The position numbers were made by a program, and so were the translations under genes. A stretch of 13,193 nt of DNA, from positions 1-13,193 of the forward strand of contig DATDZA010000025.1 of assembly GCA_035288865.1 (NCBI GenBank). Reading direction: 5' to 3'. The notes beneath the pieces were generated by a model. It was not told the origin of the DNA and made no database searches. It saw only the letters and a list, made by a program, of their open reading frames with translations. Of the stretch, positions 5,745 through 13,126 are shown in pieces; position 1 is the first letter of the stretch, and each line of letters begins with the position of its first letter. This stretch comes from GCA-2688775 sp035288865. Its GTDB lineage: Archaea; Nanobdellota; Nanobdellia; Woesearchaeales; GW2011-AR4.

Positions 5745-6962
5745 TCATAATATATTATTTTTAGAAAATTGAACTTCTTTAGCCTTTATATCATTAATCT
5801 GCCCATTATCATAAACTATATTCCCATTAACAATTGTCATTACAGGCCAGCCTTTCAATATTTTGCCTTCAAATGGAGACCAACCACATTTTGTCAGCAA
5901 GTCTTCATTTCTGACAGCCTGCCTTTTGTCCAAATCAACAATAACCAAGTCAGCATCATATCCTTCCTTAAGCAGCCCCTTATTTTTTATCCTAAATATT
6001 TTTGCAGGGTTCTCGCAGCACAATTTCATTATTGTTTTCAAATCAATCATATTTTTATTGAAAGCGTCGAGCAACAGTGGAAGCATAGTTTCTACACCAG
6101 GAACTCCAAATGGATAATTAACTTGCTCTTTTTCCTCTTTTAAGTGAGGGGCGTGGTCAGTCGCTATAACATCAATCAATCCATTTTTTATTCCGTCCCA
6201 TAATGCTTTTTGGTCAGCTTCTGTTTTTAGCCTTGGCTTCATCTCAGCAAAAGCGCCGAGATGCTGCAGGTCATTTTGGTTCATAAAAAGATGGTGTGGA
6301 GTTACCTCTACTGTAATTTGATTTTTTATATTATTATTTTTTGCATACATTAACTCTTTTTCAGAACTGACATGCGCAATGTGCAATTTATTTTTTATTT
6401 TATCTTTAATGAAAATATCAACGGCGATTTTGACATTAATATCTTCAGCGTGGATAATTGTCAATTTTGATGCTTTGAAAATTTCGCTTATTGCGTCATA
6501 ATCATCCATTTTCATTGAGCCTGTTGTTATATCCATAAACAATTTTACGGCGGCTATATTTTTTGCTTTTTTAATATCTGTAAGATTATTCAAAGTTGCG
6601 CCAAAATTAAATCCGTAATTTACTACACTTTTTTTTGCCAATATTCTTTTATCTTCCAAAGCTGCAAGGGTTGTTGTCGGTGGAATTGTATTGGGCATAT
6701 CAAAAATTGTTGTAATTCCGCCCTTAGCCGCAGCCATGCTACCAGTCGTAAAATCTTCCTTGTGCGTCAGTCCAGGCTCTCTAAAATGAACATGAACGTC
6801 TATCAATCCAGGCAAAACAAAATTATTTTTTACATCAATTACTTTGTCCGCTTTAGGCAATTTGTTTGTTATTTTAGCAATTTTATCTTTCTTTATCAGA
6901 ATATTTTTAGAATACAATTTATCCTTTACAAGAATCCTGCAGTTTTTAAGTAATATTGACAT
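5745..6962 (-). CDS. pyrC: dihydroorotase (PyrC)
   Basis: 405 residues. It cyclises N-carbamoyl-aspartate to dihydroorotate. It is an amidohydrolase of the long (class I-like) dihydroorotase type: metal-binding DVHVHFREPG (His57, His59; 55-64), MPNTIPPT (89-96), VKLFM with Lys140 as candidate carboxylated lysine, IIHAED (His171), LHIAHVSS (His194/His197) and ATDHAPH with Asp269 (267-273). The N- and C-terminal segments form the usual small beta domain (CRILVKDKL at the start, VMTIVNGNIVYDNG near 374-387). Full length, no break. It starts 29 nt after the pyrK stop, in a T/A-rich spacer without a Shine-Dalgarno. Cotranscription with pyrD-pyrK is likely; a TATA-like TTTTTAAT at 6991-6998 is weak. 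Confidence 0.95.
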   Translation of the reverse strand: MSILLKNCRILVKDKLYSKNILIKKDKIAKITNKLPKADKVIDVKNNFVLPGLIDVHVHFREPGLTHKEDFTTGSMAAAKGGITTIFDMPNTIPPTTTLAALEDKRILAKKSVVNYGFNFGATLNNLTDIKKAKNIAAVKLFMDITTGSMKMDDYDAISEIFKASKLTIIHAEDINVKIAVDIFIKDKIKNKLHIAHVSSEKELMYAKNNNIKNQITVEVTPHHLFMNQNDLQHLGAFAEMKPRLKTEADQKALWDGIKNGLIDVIATDHAPHLKEEKEQVNYPFGVPGVETMLPLLLDAFNKNMIDLKTIMKLCCENPAKIFRIKNKGLLKEGYDADLVIVDLDKRQAVRNEDLLTKCGWSPFEGKILKGWPVMTIVNGNIVYDNGQINDIKAKEVQFSKNNIL

Positions 6963-6991
6963 TTTTTATTTTTATTTTTTATTTGAAGTTA

Positions 6992-7798
6992 TTAAAAATG
7001 AATTGAATGGTATTCCCTCAAGCTAACTTTTCTTCCGCTTTTTAGCCGTGCAGTATTTCCAAATTCTGACATTCCATTTAACTGCTTTGAATTGAAAACC
7101 GGCCCGTCAATGCAAACAACTTTGTCATTCACCATACATTTACCGCAGATTCCGAAACCGCAGGACATGTATCTTTCAAGCGAAGCTTCGCATTCAACTT
7201 TATGATTATTGCAAAGATCCAAGATTTTCTTCATCATCACTTCCGGACCGCACGTCTGGATAATTTTTATATTCTTATTTCTGATTAACATTTCTTCAAG
7301 AATGTCCGTTGTGAATCCTTTTCTGCCAAAACTTCCGTCGTCAGTTGTTACATTAATATTTATATGTTTATATCTCTTGAGATATATCAAGTGTTCCTTG
7401 CTTCTTGCACCATATATCAGTATAGGATTTTTTAATGAATCTATGAGAGTCGAAACAGAACTTAATCCAACGCCTCCGGCAACAACACAGGATTGATTTT
7501 TTATGGAAAAATAATTTCCATACGGGCCGCGAATTCCAAGCCTATCATTTTTTTTAACATTTTCCAGAGCGGCTGTAAATTTTCCGATTGCCTGTGATGT
7601 GAATGCGAATTCATTTTTGCTTAAATACGAAACTGCCATCGGCTTTTCATCAAATCCAGGAAGCCATACCATAACAAATTGCCCGGGCTTGCATTTCAGA
7701 TTATTCTTAAAGAAGAAAGAAGTCTGGCCTTTGCCTTCTTTTACTACATCAGACACTTCCAGCATTACTGGGATTTCGTTTCTGCAGCATTCACCCAT
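6992..7798 (-). CDS. pyrK: dihydroorotate dehydrogenase electron-transfer subunit (PyrK)
   Basis: 268 residues. The FAD and [2Fe-2S] subunit that carries electrons from PyrD to NAD+ in class 1B dihydroorotate dehydrogenase. It has an FAD-binding beta barrel (KPMAVSY, 52-58; RGPYGN, 90-95), a nucleotide-binding half starting VVAGGVGLSS (105-114), TCGPEVMMKK (182-191) and the cluster ligands Cys213, Cys218, Cys221 and Cys229 (C-x4-C-x2-C-x7-C), followed by the PyrK-typical DGPVF (231-235). The ATG at 7798 overlaps the pyrD stop by 8 bp and has AGGGGATG just upstream, inside the end of pyrD, as a ribosome binding site; an internal ATG at 7765 is less likely. The overlap shows translational coupling of the two subunits. 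Confidence 0.93.
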   Translation of the reverse strand: MGECCRNEIPVMLEVSDVVKEGKGQTSFFFKNNLKCKPGQFVMVWLPGFDEKPMAVSYLSKNEFAFTSQAIGKFTAALENVKKNDRLGIRGPYGNYFSIKNQSCVVAGGVGLSSVSTLIDSLKNPILIYGARSKEHLIYLKRYKHININVTTDDGSFGRKGFTTDILEEMLIRNKNIKIIQTCGPEVMMKKILDLCNNHKVECEASLERYMSCGFGICGKCMVNDKVVCIDGPVFNSKQLNGMSEFGNTARLKSGRKVSLREYHSIHF

Positions 7799-8693
7799 GG
7801 GCGCATCCCCTGATATCGTTCAAATTTTTTACTTTATTTTTTTTCATCCACTGTTCCATTTCATAACAGACTTTTTTGAAAACATCAATTCCTCTATAAT
7901 AAATTCCCGTTCCAATACCAACGCCCGTTGCGCCGGCCATTATCATTTCAACAGCATCTTTGCCGTAAGTAACTCCACCAGTCCCTATTATTGGTATTTT
8001 TACCGTTTCATAAATTTCATAAACACACCTCAAGGCAATGGGCTTTAATGCAGGGCCAGAAATCCCTCCGATTTTATTTGCAAGAATTGGTTTTCGTGCA
8101 TCAACATCAATAGCCATTCCGGTTGCTGTGTTGATTGCGGTTATTGCATCGGCCCCTGCGTTTTCCGCAGCGTGCGCAATTTCTTTTATGTCATAAACAT
8201 TTGGGCTTAACTTGATGCTGATTGGAATTTTTCCAGTATTTTGCTTGACAGACTTAGTTACTTTTGCAGCTAATTCCGGGTCGGCGTAATATGGCTTGCC
8301 ATAATCCATGTGCGGGCAGGAAATGTCGACCTCAATCATTGCAGGCTTTAGCGAAGCCATTTTTTTTGCAACGTCACCAAATTGTGCTATTCTGTAGCCG
8401 TAAATGCTTCCGATTACAGGAACATTTAGGTTATCCAGCCTTCCAAAATCTTTCATTGCAGAATCTATTCCCTGACCCGGTAAACCAACTGCATTGAGAA
8501 AAACATTTTCATAGCCAAACATTGTCGGATTATTATTTCCGGGCCTCTCTTCGTGGCAAAGAGATTTTAATGTTACAGCGCCTGCTCCTGATATTCCAAT
8601 CCTGCCAGCACTTTCCTTTGTCACGCCAAGAATCCCTGAAGCAAGAATTGTAGGATTTTTTAATTTGATTCCGCAGAGATTTGTTTCAAGCAT
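7791..8693 (-). CDS. pyrD: dihydroorotate dehydrogenase, catalytic subunit, class 1B (PyrD)
   Basis: 300 residues. An FMN TIM barrel that oxidises dihydroorotate to orotate. The motif EVDISCPH places the catalytic base Cys126, as in class 1A/1B enzymes; LKSL (Lys43), NAVGLPGQG (67-75), SIKLSPN (159-165) and IIGTGGVTYGKDAVEMI (235-251) are FMN and substrate signatures. With pyrK directly downstream it is class 1B. The ATG at 8693 has an in-frame stop just upstream. A GGTGGGTGG stretch at 8722-8730 looks like a strong Shine-Dalgarno but is 28 nt from the ATG, too far for normal use. A TATA-like element at 8749-8756 would give a leader of about 30 nt. Confidence 0.95.
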   Translation of the reverse strand: MLETNLCGIKLKNPTILASGILGVTKESAGRIGISGAGAVTLKSLCHEERPGNNNPTMFGYENVFLNAVGLPGQGIDSAMKDFGRLDNLNVPVIGSIYGYRIAQFGDVAKKMASLKPAMIEVDISCPHMDYGKPYYADPELAAKVTKSVKQNTGKIPISIKLSPNVYDIKEIAHAAENAGADAITAINTATGMAIDVDARKPILANKIGGISGPALKPIALRCVYEIYETVKIPIIGTGGVTYGKDAVEMIMAGATGVGIGTGIYYRGIDVFKKVCYEMEQWMKKNKVKNLNDIRGCAHG

Positions 8694-8748
8694 TTTTTAC
8701 AAAAATTAATATTCTGTTTTTCCACCCACCGAATTGAATTAATAAAAT

Positions 8749-8756
8749 TAATATAA
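8749..8756 (-). promoter_or_regulatory. possible TATA box for pyrD-pyrK-pyrC
   Basis: The minus strand reads AAATTATATTAATT just after the stop of the 147-aa ORF. Predicted start of transcription is near 8726, at the GGTGGGTGG stretch. Weak, because the surroundings are AT-rich. Confidence 0.35.
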
Positions 8757-8771
8757 TTTTTATTTTGAGTA

Positions 8772-9215
8772 TTATCTGGTAGCAGGGGTTTCTTTCATAT
8801 ATCTACTAATTGGAATTAAACTTGCAATGTGAACGCCTACATCATAAATATTAAAATATAGTGTATCTCCGAAGGCTCTCCTACTATCTGTAGGAATTAA
8901 TGCTTTAAATCTTTGCAAAGGCCACGCTGCATCTAATCCTGGACTTGAGTACCCATGTTGATCACTATGCGAATCCAAAGGATATGTTTCCGAAAATGCT
9001 CTGGCAGTATATCCATCAATAAATGCATCAAATGACCTGCCTCTCAATGGTCTTTTAAGACCCGCTGCTTTTAACTTTGCAGCAAGCCCACTATCCCTTT
9101 CAACTTGCGTCTTAAAGCCATCCATAAATGTTTTCCTATAAAATGTGAGGATATCTTTAAATTCAAATTCATCTTCCGAAAAAAGTGTTTCTTCAGTCTT
9201 ATTACCCATACTCAT
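8772..9215 (-). CDS. unrecognised 147-aa protein in the pyrBI operon
   Basis: I do not recognise it. 147 residues, soluble, cysteine-free. It begins with an acidic segment (EETLFSEDEFEFKD) followed by a probably helical region (ILTFYRKTFMDGFKTQVERD) and an Arg-rich stretch (LKRPLRGRSFDAFIDGY). The second half (HGYSSPGLDAAWPLQRFKAL, DTLYFNIYDVGVHIASLI) looks globular. I take the ATG at 9215 rather than the GTG at 9224 because GGTGG at 9221-9225 sits 5 nt before it, the same geometry as the CBS gene. It starts 14 nt after the pyrI stop, so it is almost certainly on the pyrB-pyrI mRNA. A role in ATCase or pyrimidine control is inference from position only. Confidence 0.72.
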   Translation of the reverse strand: MSMGNKTEETLFSEDEFEFKDILTFYRKTFMDGFKTQVERDSGLAAKLKAAGLKRPLRGRSFDAFIDGYTARAFSETYPLDSHSDQHGYSSPGLDAAWPLQRFKALIPTDSRRAFGDTLYFNIYDVGVHIASLIPISRYMKETPATR

Positions 9216-9220
9216 ATTTT

Positions 9221-9225
9221 CCACC
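9221..9225 (-). promoter_or_regulatory. Shine-Dalgarno GGTGG deciding the start of the 147-aa ORF
   Basis: GGTGG followed by 5 nt and ATG (9215). The in-frame GTG at 9224 lies inside this site, which argues against it as the start codon. Confidence 0.6.
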
Positions 9226-9229
9226 CCGC

Positions 9230-9772
9230 CTAAATTATCTCCAAATCATCTTTCCCCATGTATCTTTCGCAATAGTGGCACCTGATTTTAAGAGGGTCTT
9301 TCTTGACAACGTAAAATTTGGTATTAATCTGCTCATTGTTTGTCATGCACACCGGGTTTGAGCATCTGACTACATTGTCCACAACATCAGGAGACTTGAC
9401 CTTTATTTTTTCTTTTACTTCATAATTTTCTATTATGTTAACAGTAGCGTCAGGAGCGACAATTGCAATTTTATTTACCTCATCCTGCGTCAGGAATTTG
9501 CCTTCAATTTTTATGATTCCTTTTTTCCCCATACTTTTGCTGTTCAGATTTGCAGCGACTGAAACTGTCCCGTTGTGATGGCCAAGGTGGAGTATTTCAG
9601 CGACTTTAAAAGTCGCATCGCCTGGTATGTGGTCAAGCACTGTTCCTTCCCTGATTGCGCTGATGCTCAGCTCTATTTTCTTTTCAGCTAATGGCATGGA
9701 TGAATGTACTTTCTTCGGCTTTATCTTCTGACTTCTCTTACTCCGTTTTTTTCCTATCCTATGTTTTGGCAT
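9230..9772 (-). CDS. pyrI: aspartate carbamoyltransferase regulatory chain (PyrI)
   Basis: 180 residues. The allosteric subunit that binds nucleotides and holds ATCase catalytic trimers together through a zinc domain. The nucleotide-binding domain begins IELSISAIREGTVLDHIPG (33-51); IIKIEGKFLTQDEV (86-99) and IVAPDATVNIIENYEV (104-119) are family motifs; zinc ligands are Cys137, Cys142, Cys165 and Cys168. The ATG at 9772 is one base after the pyrB TAA, so the genes are coupled. This start gives a 25-residue N-terminal extension with 11 Lys/Arg that usual PyrI (about 150 residues) lacks; an ATG at residue 26 would give a standard protein but has no ribosome binding site. The frame stays open upstream to 9874, inside pyrB. 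Confidence 0.92.
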   Translation of the reverse strand: MPKHRIGKKRSKRSQKIKPKKVHSSMPLAEKKIELSISAIREGTVLDHIPGDATFKVAEILHLGHHNGTVSVAANLNSKSMGKKGIIKIEGKFLTQDEVNKIAIVAPDATVNIIENYEVKEKIKVKSPDVVDNVVRCSNPVCMTNNEQINTKFYVVKKDPLKIRCHYCERYMGKDDLEII

Positions 9773-9773
9773 T

Positions 9774-10691
9774 TTATTTAATTTTTCCAAGCACCAGGGC
9801 AAGCAGTGCTTTTCTAACAGGAATTCCGTTTGCTGCTTGCTCAAAATATGCTGCATGCGGAGTACTGTCCACACTTTTGTCTATTTCCCCGACTCTTGGA
9901 AGAGGATGCATTATTTTGAGGTCTTTTTTAACGTGCTGCAGAAATGCTTCATCAATTTTATAGACATCCTTGAATTTTTCATATTCGACAGGGTCAGGAA
10001 ACCTTTCTTTCTGAATCCTTGTTACATACAGCACATCAATCTCCTTGCTGAACCTTTTTAAGTCGCTCGTCTTGAAATATTTTATTTTTTTCTGGAACAG
10101 TTCGTCAAGATAGTATTCAGGAATCTGAAGCTCGTCGGGGGCTATGAAGTAAAACGTTGGACTGAAATGCGACAATGCCATCACAAGAGAATGAACCGTC
10201 CTGCCGTATTTTAAGTCGCCTACAAAACCGACGTGAAGCCCATCAAGTTTTCCTTTTGTCTTTTGAATCGTGTACATATCCAAAAGTGTTTGAGTCGGGT
10301 GCTGGTTGCTTCCATCGCCGCCGTTTATGACAGGAATTGAAGCAGCTTCTGCTGCGAGCCTTGCCGAGCCTTCAAGCGAGTGCCTTATAACTATAACATC
10401 AGCATACTGCTGGATCATCTTAATCGTATCCCATAAAGATTCCCCTTTCTGGGTGGAAGTAACGTTTGCATTCGAGAAGCCAATCACTTGCCCAGATAAT
10501 TGGTTCATTGATGATGTAAAGCTTAGTTTTGTTCTTGTTGAGGGCTCGAAAAAAAGTGTTGCCAGAATTTTTCCTTTCAGCAGGTTGCTGCTTGGCCTAA
10601 TCTCCATCTGCTTTACAACTTTAAGAGTATACAAGAGCTCTTCCTTTGAGAAATCGTTGATTGATATTATATCCCTGTTTTTAAAGTCCAT
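9774..10691 (-). CDS. pyrB: aspartate carbamoyltransferase catalytic chain (PyrB)
   Basis: 305 residues, normal length. It condenses carbamoyl phosphate and aspartate to carbamoyl-aspartate, the committed step. Carbamoyl-phosphate-binding FFEPSTRTKLSF (47-58) with Ser51-Thr-Arg-Thr54, the Lys82 loop (STQKGESL), RHSLEGSA (103-110), HPTQTLLDMY (131-140), Arg164 in DLKYGRT, and MHPLPRVGEI (261-270) are all present; the C-terminus (YFEQAANGIPVRKALL) is typical. It is first in the pyrB-pyrI-ORF147 unit. A TTTAAATA element at 10720-10727 lies 28 nt before the ATG, so the leader should be only about 6 nt, with no Shine-Dalgarno. Confidence 0.96.
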   Translation of the reverse strand: MDFKNRDIISINDFSKEELLYTLKVVKQMEIRPSSNLLKGKILATLFFEPSTRTKLSFTSSMNQLSGQVIGFSNANVTSTQKGESLWDTIKMIQQYADVIVIRHSLEGSARLAAEAASIPVINGGDGSNQHPTQTLLDMYTIQKTKGKLDGLHVGFVGDLKYGRTVHSLVMALSHFSPTFYFIAPDELQIPEYYLDELFQKKIKYFKTSDLKRFSKEIDVLYVTRIQKERFPDPVEYEKFKDVYKIDEAFLQHVKKDLKIMHPLPRVGEIDKSVDSTPHAAYFEQAANGIPVRKALLALVLGKIK

Positions 10692-10719
10692 CCTAAAAAA
10701 AAGAATGAGTAAGTGTTGG

Positions 10720-10727
10720 TATTTAAA
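10720..10727 (-). promoter_or_regulatory. TATA box for the pyrB-pyrI operon
   Basis: The minus strand reads GGTAATCTTTAAATACC, with TTTAAATA 28 nt before the pyrB ATG. The surrounding GGTA...TACC is a short dyad around the box that could also take a regulator. Confidence 0.5.
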
Positions 10728-10775
10728 GATTACCTTTTTAGAGCGGATTTTTGGTCAGAAACGGCACTTTATGAG

Positions 10776-10796
10776 AAAAAGTAATACCTTTGTATT
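10776..10796 (-). terminator. hairpin plus T-run after the CBS gene
   Basis: On the minus strand AATAC, a 4-nt loop, GTATT, two bases, then TTTTT. It lies 44 nt after the CBS-protein stop codon and before the pyrB promoter, in the right place to end the CBS transcript. The stem is only 5 bp and AT-rich. Confidence 0.4.
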
Positions 10797-10839
10797 TTCT
10801 AAGGAGTGTTTAAAGATATTTAAGGGTGGCGGTTCAACT

Positions 10840-11391
10840 TCAACTCTGCTCTTTCTCGCATCTCTCACACAACAACATTTCCTTAACCTTTCTTATTTCT
10901 TCAGAATAAGCTCCGCAGTTCTGGCAAATAGCTTCGGTCTGAATAATCCTGTCTATTGGCTTGCGCTTTTCTTCCCTTATTTCAAATTTTTCAACAAGAA
11001 GGTCGAATAATGAAGGCTCAATCTTCAAAATATCCTTTAATGTCAGCAACCCGACCATAACCCCTTTATCAACAACGGGAAGGTGCCTTATGTTTGAGTC
11101 TCGCATTTTTATAAGAGCTTCGTAGATATCATCATTTGGGGAAATTGTAAGAAGTTTTTTCGCCATGAAATCTTTTACTTTTTTCGTAAATGGGTTTATT
11201 CCCTTGGCGATTACTTTCCTGACAATGTCCTGTTCGGTAATTACACCGAGGGATTTGTTTTCAGATTTTATAACTAGAGCTCCGACGTGATTTTTGTCCA
11301 TAATCTTCGCGCATTCCTGCAAATTCTTATCTGGAGAAACAGATATTGGCTTGGTCGTCATGCAATCGTAGACTTTATATCCGGTTTTCAT
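10840..11391 (-). CDS. CBS-domain-pair protein with C-terminal zinc ribbon
   Basis: 183 residues. Two CBS repeats: residues about 5-62 (VYDCMTTKPISVSP, VGALVIKSENKSLGVITEQDIV) and about 70-125 (VKDFMAKKLLTISP, RHLPVVDKGVMVGLLTLKDIL). Such pairs bind adenine nucleotides or similar ligands and act as sensors. A linker leads to a zinc ribbon with CQNC (156-159) and CERC (175-178). Archaea have many such proteins, and the ligand cannot be read from sequence. The ATG at 11391 is preferred over an in-frame TTG at 11403 because GGTGG lies 5 nt before it. It lies upstream of pyrB on the same strand with a possible terminator between, so a regulatory link to pyrimidine synthesis is only a guess. Confidence 0.9.
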   Translation of the reverse strand: MKTGYKVYDCMTTKPISVSPDKNLQECAKIMDKNHVGALVIKSENKSLGVITEQDIVRKVIAKGINPFTKKVKDFMAKKLLTISPNDDIYEALIKMRDSNIRHLPVVDKGVMVGLLTLKDILKIEPSLFDLLVEKFEIREEKRKPIDRIIQTEAICQNCGAYSEEIRKVKEMLLCERCEKEQS

Positions 11392-11396
11392 CAAAT

Positions 11397-11401
11397 CCAC
11401 C
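11397..11401 (-). promoter_or_regulatory. Shine-Dalgarno GGTGG of the CBS gene
   Basis: GGTGG, 5 nt, ATG at 11391. Identical spacing to the site before the 147-aa ORF. It marks the ATG rather than the upstream TTG as the start. Confidence 0.6.
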
Positions 11402-11525
11402 AAAGATAATTTAATTTTAAACTATATTAAGCTTTCGGATTGGGAAAAATTAAATAAATTTGTTGGCTACAATATTGATAATTTATTTAATTAGACAACA
11501 CTATAGAGTAGTAACTTTAGATAAA

Positions 11526-11533
11526 TTTATATA
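11526..11533 (+). promoter_or_regulatory. TATA box for the 512-aa HExxH protein
   Basis: ATAAATTTATATACTC with TTTATATA exactly 22 nt before the ATG at 11556; no Shine-Dalgarno. A leaderless mRNA is predicted. The rest of the 152-nt divergent gap (11404-11555) shows only AT-rich sequence. Confidence 0.6.
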
Positions 11534-11555
11534 CTCATTTTAATTTATAAGTTAA

Positions 11556-13094
11556 ATGTTTGATTCTTACACGCCAGCACCCAAAAAACCATTATGGAAG
11601 CGCTCATTGCCTTTTGCGGCAACGGGAACTGCCGTCGCATTTGTCGGGACTTTAGCTGCATTCTATCCAACTTTTAACAGGTCCCTTGAAAGGGCATTCA
11701 ACCCTGCAAATCAAGGTGAAATGAACAAATATGTCAGAAGAATAATTAATGCTGCGGAATCAAAGGGATACGTTACATTAGAATATGACGGAAAAGAGAT
11801 ATACATAGATGGCAATCAAATTAATCCAGATGCATTGACCTTAGCAAGAAGTGATTCTCCGGTACTAAACAATTTTTATAGAGCAATGGGATCTCATGCT
11901 GATGGAATAAAATCAAATTTAAAATGGATTGTATTTGCTCCCAATGTAAAACACGAAAGCCGCGATACGAATGGTCTTTCGATTGGAGATGGAATTGTTT
12001 ATATAGACACCATAGCAGACGATGGAAGAGCTAAGGAATCGCAAACAATTCCTGGAACTCTTGCTCATGAGGACCAACATGAAAGTGACAAAAGTCAAGG
12101 GCTTTCAAGGCTTGTGAATGAAACCAGAGCAAATAAAAAATCACTCGGTGTTTTGGAATATCAACTAAACCAGGAATTTTCGGATATTCTACGAGCAGAC
12201 TACGATGTTGTAAAAAAGAGAATTGAAACGGCAAATTTCTTGGAAAAATATGGTAGTGATTTTCAAAATGTAAACCCGCTCGGAGTTATATTAGCTAAAG
12301 ATCTGCTTGAAGCAGGAATTCAATCTCAAACTCTTAAAAAATATATTCATCCGGCAGAAAGTTCCAGTGGTTTAGAGAAAGAGCTAATTATTGCTTCAAC
12401 TTTCGCGGACATAGTTCTAAGCAATCCAAGCAAAGGGGCTATAAAAAAATTATACCGTTATGCAACTGATCCATTGTATAATAATACATTGACCCAAGTC
12501 AGTGCGGCATCTGCACTTTCTTACATTTTACCCGAAAAATTGCAAGAACATTCAACTGCTGATATTCCGTCAGGCTCAGGCAGATTTGCTTCAATTAGGT
12601 TTGGGCCTCCATCAGAATTAAATGGATTTGCTCAAGCAATAAATGGATTTGGCTTTTCTGTCAGCGGATTGCCGTCACTTGATGTGTTATTGAATCCGAC
12701 TCCAATTCCGCAAGGTGAGGTCGTACGTCTGAAAATATATGAAGGAGATAAGATAAAAGATGGGGGCAGAAAATATGGTATTTTTGGTAGCAGAATAATT
12801 TTAATACCGGGCAAACAAGGAAAGCCTGCAAATGATTGGATTGTACCTAAGTTACGTCCAATTGATACCGACAATAATGGAAGAGATGACACATTAGAAG
12901 TTTACTATGCACATCCATCAATGGATTTCGAAAATGGCCTAATGACTAAAGTTGATAGATTTACAAGAATGAAGTTTGTAGGTTCCGGATTAGTTGAATT
13001 AACTGGATTAACTTTAAAACAAGGCGCAAAAGGTTTTGATTTTGAATTAAATAACAAACTGACCTGTATTTCCACTGAAAGATTTAAATACTAG
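11556..13094 (+). CDS. membrane-anchored protein with HExxH zinc-peptidase-like motif
   Basis: 512 residues, family not recognised. A lysine/arginine-flanked hydrophobic segment (about 18-40) is a probable signal anchor, placing most of the protein outside the cell. Residues 167-189 hold GTLAHEDQHESD and then NETRANK: HEDQH (171-175) is an HExxH zinc motif, with Asp178 or Glu189 as possible third ligand, an arrangement seen in several zincin metallopeptidases. The middle part (about 200-330) is helical. The C-terminal part (about 380-500) is beta-rich and contains DTDNNGRDD (437-445), a calcium-binding-type loop of the DxDxNGxxD kind common in extracellular proteins. It has its own promoter and is transcribed away from the pyr cluster. 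Peptidase activity is inferred from the motif only. Confidence 0.75.
   Translation: MFDSYTPAPKKPLWKRSLPFAATGTAVAFVGTLAAFYPTFNRSLERAFNPANQGEMNKYVRRIINAAESKGYVTLEYDGKEIYIDGNQINPDALTLARSDSPVLNNFYRAMGSHADGIKSNLKWIVFAPNVKHESRDTNGLSIGDGIVYIDTIADDGRAKESQTIPGTLAHEDQHESDKSQGLSRLVNETRANKKSLGVLEYQLNQEFSDILRADYDVVKKRIETANFLEKYGSDFQNVNPLGVILAKDLLEAGIQSQTLKKYIHPAESSSGLEKELIIASTFADIVLSNPSKGAIKKLYRYATDPLYNNTLTQVSAASALSYILPEKLQEHSTADIPSGSGRFASIRFGPPSELNGFAQAINGFGFSVSGLPSLDVLLNPTPIPQGEVVRLKIYEGDKIKDGGRKYGIFGSRIILIPGKQGKPANDWIVPKLRPIDTDNNGRDDTLEVYYAHPSMDFENGLMTKVDRFTRMKFVGSGLVELTGLTLKQGAKGFDFELNNKLTCISTERFKY
13083..13090 (+). promoter_or_regulatory. TATA box for the partial ORF at 13127
   Basis: GAAAGATTTAAATACTAG: a BRE-like GAAAG, then TTTAAATA, overlapping the end of the 512-aa gene. 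Transcription would start near 13113 and leave a leader of about 14 nt containing the Shine-Dalgarno GGTGA. Confidence 0.5.
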
Positions 13095-13126
13095 TTCTAC
13101 TTCGTATTCTAAAAAAGGTGATTATA

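Noticed and set aside
8722..8730. GGTGGGTGG as the ribosome binding site of pyrD
   Set aside because: It is 28 nt from the ATG, an in-frame stop lies between, and no other start codon sits at the right distance.
9773..9874. Longer N-terminus for PyrI starting inside pyrB
   Set aside because: The extra 34 residues come from an alternate reading of the end of pyrB. The ATG at 9772, one base after the pyrB stop, is the natural coupled start.
10306..11010. Long plus-strand ORF of 234 codons
   Set aside because: It is antisense to the starts and ends of two clear genes, pyrB and the CBS protein, and its translation shows no coherent domain.
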